Assembly (NCBI RefSeq): GCF_042666505.1
Contig: NZ_JBHTDN010000009.1
Coordinates: 62,001-126,000 of the forward strand
Length of the DNA: 64,000 bases
DNA from: Parapedobacter sp042666505
Lineage (GTDB): Bacteria; Bacteroidota; Bacteroidia; Sphingobacteriales; Sphingobacteriaceae
Direction: 5' to 3'
The translations under genes were made by a program, and so were the position numbers. Shown here piece by piece: positions 60,761 through 64,000 of this stretch. The notes beneath the pieces are model-generated. The model saw only the letters and a program-made list of their open reading frames with translations, had not been told where the DNA came from and ran no database searches. The first letter of the stretch is position 1. Every line of letters starts with the position of its first letter.

Positions 60761-62143
60761 ATGAACGCAATAACACGCATACGCACATTGAGCACGCTGG
60801 CCCTAGCCATGCTCCTGTTCCAAACCTGTACCGATCACGCGCTGGAATCGTTTGACATTGAGGCGACCGATCCCAGTGCTGTATCGCCAAAGGAGACCGT
60901 GGGCGAGCCCCGCAAGGAAGGCGAGCGGCTGATCGTGCCGCTGGCCATCCAACTGTCGCAATCGGCAGGCAAAGCCTTCCAGGTGGAAATCCAACTCAAC
61001 CAGGATACCTTGACCCAATTGATCGACGAAGGCGAACTGGAAGATGTCCTGCCAATTCCCAATGAACACCTCGTGGTGCCCAACGCGGTGACGATCCCCT
61101 TCGGTGCAGACAGCGCCGTCTTTGAAGTGGCCATCAACATCAGCTTTCTGGAGCGCAATTACGGCAAGCAGGTAGCCTTTGCTTACCGGTTGGCAAATCC
61201 CGGAAAAGGTAACACATTGGCTAGCGGCACCACCGGCGGCATCGTGACGCTCAATACGACGGACGTTTTACGGCCCGAAGAAATCCGCTACCTATCCCTC
61301 ACCAATGGCGGCGGCACGGTATTGGAAGTGCGCAACCGGCAGAACTACCAGGTCCAGTCGGGCGGACTCAACGTGGCGTTGGGCATCTCGCTGGCCGGCG
61401 CGCCCGGCAGGGCCTTTACCGTAGGCGCGAAGCTCAATCCCGATACGGTTGCTACCCTGATCGACGCCGGTGTCCTGCCGGAAAATACCATCGCGCTGGA
61501 TCTTAGCCGGGTTACCATGGATACCCTCCGCCGGATCGGCTCCAACATCAGCTCCGCACCGTTGGATGTCTTCGTGCAATGGTCGGTCATCGAGCAGCAC
61601 ATGGATAAACTCCTGGCCGTGCCCGTGGTGCTCACCAATCCCTCTACCCACGTATTGGATGAGCAAAAGAAATCGGCTATCATCTTGATTTATCCCGAGC
61701 ACGTATTGGAGGTGGACGTTACCAACGAGGGCACATATAGTGTCAGCCGCGATAACGGCGGCGGAGCGGAAGGCGGGGAAGGTTCGCTTAAACTGGTTGA
61801 CAACAACACCCAGACGAAGTTCCTCGTAGGCGATTACCGGGCCGATCTGTGGACGCAGTTGGTCTACGCTACGCCGACGAAATTAGGCGCTTATACGCTT
61901 ACCTCGGCCAACGACGCGCCCGACCGGGATCCGAAAGACTGGAAACTACTGGGATCCAATGACGGGGAGACCTGGACGGAGCTCGACAGCCGAACCGGCG
62001 AAATATTTACCGAGCGCTTCCAAACGAAACGCTATGAATTCAGCACGGAAGCATCCTATACGCATTACCGCCTCGAGTTTGGCGTCAACAACGGAAGTAA
62101 CCTCTGGCAACTCGCAGAATGGCGGGTGATCCGGGTGCCCTGA
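60761..62143 (+). CDS. DUF1735-type lipoprotein with C-terminal discoidin-like domain
   Basis: 460 aa. Lipoprotein signal LLFQTCTDHALES. Two similar beta-sandwich halves, about 45-165 and 180-315 (FQVEIQLNQDTLTQLIDEGEL and FTVGAKLNPDTVATLIDAGVL are the matching segments), look like tandem DUF1735/BT_3987-type N-terminal domains. From about 325 the sequence TYSVSRDNGGGAEGGEGSLKLVDNNTQTKF, then GAYTLTSANDAPDRDP and WKLLGSNDGETWTELDSR, is an F5/8 C domain closely related to those of the 49610 and 62197 proteins. No catalytic domain. It is preceded by a 47-nt gap. Confidence 0.83.
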   Translation: MNAITRIRTLSTLALAMLLFQTCTDHALESFDIEATDPSAVSPKETVGEPRKEGERLIVPLAIQLSQSAGKAFQVEIQLNQDTLTQLIDEGELEDVLPIPNEHLVVPNAVTIPFGADSAVFEVAINISFLERNYGKQVAFAYRLANPGKGNTLASGTTGGIVTLNTTDVLRPEEIRYLSLTNGGGTVLEVRNRQNYQVQSGGLNVALGISLAGAPGRAFTVGAKLNPDTVATLIDAGVLPENTIALDLSRVTMDTLRRIGSNISSAPLDVFVQWSVIEQHMDKLLAVPVVLTNPSTHVLDEQKKSAIILIYPEHVLEVDVTNEGTYSVSRDNGGGAEGGEGSLKLVDNNTQTKFLVGDYRADLWTQLVYATPTKLGAYTLTSANDAPDRDPKDWKLLGSNDGETWTELDSRTGEIFTERFQTKRYEFSTEASYTHYRLEFGVNNGSNLWQLAEWRVIRVP

Positions 62144-62196
62144 TACCCAGGCAACGTATGGGTAACCTATTAAAAAAATAAAACGCAGTTTGTACG

Positions 62197-63246
62197 ATGA
62201 CAACGATCCAAATGGCAACGATAACAATCACAAGGACGCTAGGTATTGCTTTGCTTTTTCAGCTGACGCTTTTATCCTGCAAAGATGAATCGGTTCCGGC
62301 ACCTGAACCGGAGGAACCGAAGCCCAGTGCGGGGTTTTCGATGACCCAGGTCTCTGAAGACGACCCTTTTACCTACTCGTTTACCAACGAAGGAACCAAT
62401 TATGCAATGGTGCGCTGGGAATTCGGCGACGACAGCGTTTCGCTGGAAGAATCACCGACGCATACCTTTTTGCGGACGGGTAACTTCCGGATTAAGCTGC
62501 GGACCGAAAACGGCCAGGGCTTCTGGGCAGAAAAGGAAGCGGTGGTTAACATCGTTCCCGACAGCCTGATCGAGGTGACCGCTACCCCCAAACCGGGGGG
62601 TAGCCTCGACCTTTCGGTGGCCGCCAATATCGCGGTAGACAGTATTTTTTGGTACAAAGGCGTAGGTGTGGGCGGTGAATTCCTAAACAACAACGAGGTG
62701 GTAAACATTTCGGTTGCCCCGGGGCAGTTTGAAGACTATACGCTGCGGGTAAAAACGCCGAATGGTTCCATTGCCGAAATCTCCCGACTGCTAACCGACC
62801 TGGGCGTGGTACGCGACGTTACCAACCGGGGTGCGCTGAGCGTTTCCCGCGACAACAGCGGTGGCAAATTCGCCGGCGAAGGTTCATTAAAACTCACGGA
62901 CAACGACATTCAGACGAAATTCCTGCAGTTTGATTACGTGGGCGACCTTTGGTTCCAGCTGGATTTTTACGAGCCGATCGTTCTCGGTGCATACACCCTT
63001 ACTTCGGCTAATGACGTCCCGGATCGCGATCCCAAAAACTGGAAACTGGAAGGTTCGATGGATGGAAACACGTGGACACTGCTGGATGAACGGAACGATG
63101 AGACTTTCGCGGAACGCTTTATGACCAAAACGTATACGTTTACCAATCATACGGCGTATCGGTATTACCGGGTTTCGGTCACTTCCGTAATAGCAGGTGG
63201 GTTATTTCAAATCGCGGAATGGCGGATGCTGCAATTGCCGCAGTAG
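62197..63246 (+). CDS. PKD-domain lipoprotein with C-terminal discoidin-like domain
   Basis: 349 aa. Signal peptide ends TLLSCKDES; ATG at 62212 is an alternative start. A PKD domain (about 45-125, with YAMVRWEFGDDSVSLEESPTHTFLRTGNFRIKL) is followed by an Ig-like sandwich (about 125-205). The last 140 residues repeat the discoidin module: ALSVSRDNSGGKFAGEGSLKLTDND, GAYTLTSANDVPDRDP, WKLEGSMDGNTWTLLDERN. It is the last gene of the surface cluster. The arrangement suggests a ligand-binding protein with the final domain presenting the contact surface. Confidence 0.85.
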   Translation: MTTIQMATITITRTLGIALLFQLTLLSCKDESVPAPEPEEPKPSAGFSMTQVSEDDPFTYSFTNEGTNYAMVRWEFGDDSVSLEESPTHTFLRTGNFRIKLRTENGQGFWAEKEAVVNIVPDSLIEVTATPKPGGSLDLSVAANIAVDSIFWYKGVGVGGEFLNNNEVVNISVAPGQFEDYTLRVKTPNGSIAEISRLLTDLGVVRDVTNRGALSVSRDNSGGKFAGEGSLKLTDNDIQTKFLQFDYVGDLWFQLDFYEPIVLGAYTLTSANDVPDRDPKNWKLEGSMDGNTWTLLDERNDETFAERFMTKTYTFTNHTAYRYYRVSVTSVIAGGLFQIAEWRMLQLPQ

Positions 63247-63289
63247 TATGGTTTGGGGCAACCACCGTATCCGCTTTTCTGAGACGTAT

Positions 63290-63717
63290 TTATTGATTTG
63301 ATGGCGGGAGGTCTGTTGTTTTCAGGTCTTTAAACTGAAACAACAGACCTATTCCCAGAACAAGCGTAATCAAATTAACCCCAAAAAGCACATTGTCTGA
63401 CACTTGTCGTGCATTTGAAAAACCTGAAGTTCCTCTTGAAAGAACACAACTTCCTAATGTATGACCTTGTTTTGGCACCAAAATTGAAGGTGCTGTATTG
63501 GCATTATAGCCTGGAACAAATTTTTCATGAGTGGTCTTTTAGTGGTCTTTGTCCAACGTGATGAGCTTCCAAACCGGCTTCGACACCTTTCAAAGTATTA
63601 TATGAGCCTACCTCGAAAACCCGACTTACCCCCTTATGTAATGGTTGCACTTATTACTTTCACATTAGCAATAAGTGCAACTAAAACCAACAGCAATATC
63701 TTGACAAACAACTTCAT
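63290..63717 (-). pseudogene. Decayed secreted toxin tip (Rhs-associated C-terminal domain-like)
   Basis: Minus strand: an ATG at 63717 starts a 27-codon signal-peptide-like frame (MKLFVKILLLVLVALIANV) that ends in a stop at 63634. Beyond it, broken frames give GVEAGLEAHHVGQRPL around 63590-63540, then PGYNANTAPSILVPKQGHT and GTSGFSNARQV around 63520-63405, which together match a toxin tip common at the end of Rhs-type proteins (AHHVGQ, PGY, TAPSILVPK, GHT, NARQ). Frames are broken by a near-perfect 11-bp tandem duplication (63530-63551) and a missing base. After NARQV the expected ARDI-type ending is replaced by an unrelated hydrophobic tail ending at 63290. The DNA is AT-rich. Confidence 0.5.
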
Positions 63718-63730
63718 TCTGATTTTTCTT

Positions 63731-63994
63731 TTACAATTCGACAGAGAGATATTTCTGTAAGACACTTGGTGGCTCGCCTAGTATGCTCCTTCGTATGTAT
63801 TCACTAATGTTTAAATGAAAATCATATACCGCCTTTTCAAAATCTACAAATGTCGTTTCTATCACTGTTGATGAAAAAGAGGCAACTATTTTTAATTTTT
63901 CTCTTTGTCTTGAAAATTCTAATGTTTCCGCATTTTCTGTAAACTCAAAATATTCTTTAGTGGTATCATTTGCTTTTAGATTACTAACAATCAT
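63731..63994 (-). CDS. Small immunity-like protein, possibly partial
   Basis: 87 aa from the ATG at 63994; a TTG at the window edge is also in frame, so the true start could lie outside. No signal peptide. The sequence (KLKIVASFSSTVIETTFVDFEKAVYDFHLNISEYIRRSIL, ending GEPPSVLQKYLSVEL) looks like a small alpha/beta immunity protein of the kind paired with polymorphic toxins, but I do not recognise a specific family. It ends 13 nt before the signal-peptide start of the decayed toxin. GC content is well below that of the neighbouring lipoprotein genes, suggesting transfer. Confidence 0.5.
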   Translation of the reverse strand: MIVSNLKANDTTKEYFEFTENAETLEFSRQREKLKIVASFSSTVIETTFVDFEKAVYDFHLNISEYIRRSILGEPPSVLQKYLSVEL

Positions 63995-64000
63995 TTGCAA

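Overview
The window looks like chromosome of a Bacteroidota bacterium, most likely a Sphingobacteriaceae member. A relative of Parapedobacter is my guess, made from protein resemblance and a moderately high GC content, not from any search. The support is: three SusC/SusD outer-membrane pairs, an ECF sigma/FecR/STN-SusC signalling cassette, LytTR-type two-component proteins, a DUF6266-like protein, a SMUG2-like glycosylase, and several promoters of the Bacteroidota type (TTTG, about 19 nt, TAnnTTTG). Genes are dense and on both strands; no rRNA operon, CRISPR array, intact insertion sequence or prophage was seen.

Layout. 1-105: start of a membrane protein that runs off the left edge. 351-9150 (minus): ECF sigma factor, FecR anti-sigma factor, SusC with STN domain, SusD and a FAD-dependent oxidoreductase lipoprotein, a self-contained sensing and uptake cassette. 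9302-14380: alcohol dehydrogenase-like reductase, DinB protein, RNA helicase, SMUG2-like glycosylase and an MFS exporter. 14553-18073: tRNA-Val(GAC), an orphan prepilin-peptidase-like protein with an XRE regulator, a stand-alone receiver and a LytS/LytTR pair. 18289-22185: mtaB and an MlaEFD-type lipid transport operon. 22494-33716: an Arg-rich DUF6600-like secreted protein, an SGNH hydrolase/pncB/methyltransferase set with overlapping ends, DUF6266, serS, rsmI, lnt, ribE and a mechanosensitive channel. 33844-40163: a frameshifted small membrane gene, xerD, a ZnuD-like TonB receptor with a His-rich lipoprotein, and an ispE operon. 40198-40776: repeat-rich intergenic DNA. 41393-44540 (minus): mqo, pnuC-like and acyl-CoA-dehydrogenase-like genes joined by overlapping stops and starts.

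45048-63246 is the most distinctive region: eleven same-strand genes over 18 kb with small gaps or overlaps. They encode two complete SusC/SusD pairs, two fasciclin-type lipoproteins, a DUF5007-like lipoprotein, an IPT plus delta-60 propeller lipoprotein, an alkaline-phosphatase-fold/LamG lipoprotein that seems to lack metal-binding residues, a DUF1735-type lipoprotein and a PKD lipoprotein. Three of the lipoproteins end in nearly the same discoidin-like (F5/8 C) domain. No glycoside hydrolase, lyase, sulfatase with intact motif, or peptidase is present, so this resembles a surface binding or capture system rather than a standard polysaccharide utilisation locus.

Right edge (63290-64000): AT-richer DNA on the minus strand with a decayed secreted toxin tip, similar to Rhs-associated C-terminal domains, next to a small immunity-like gene.

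Between genes, two families of short elements with terminal inverted repeats recur. Family A is at 153-220, 10954-11002 and 40540-40776. Family B is at 11058-11119, 40326-40395 and 40431-40512.
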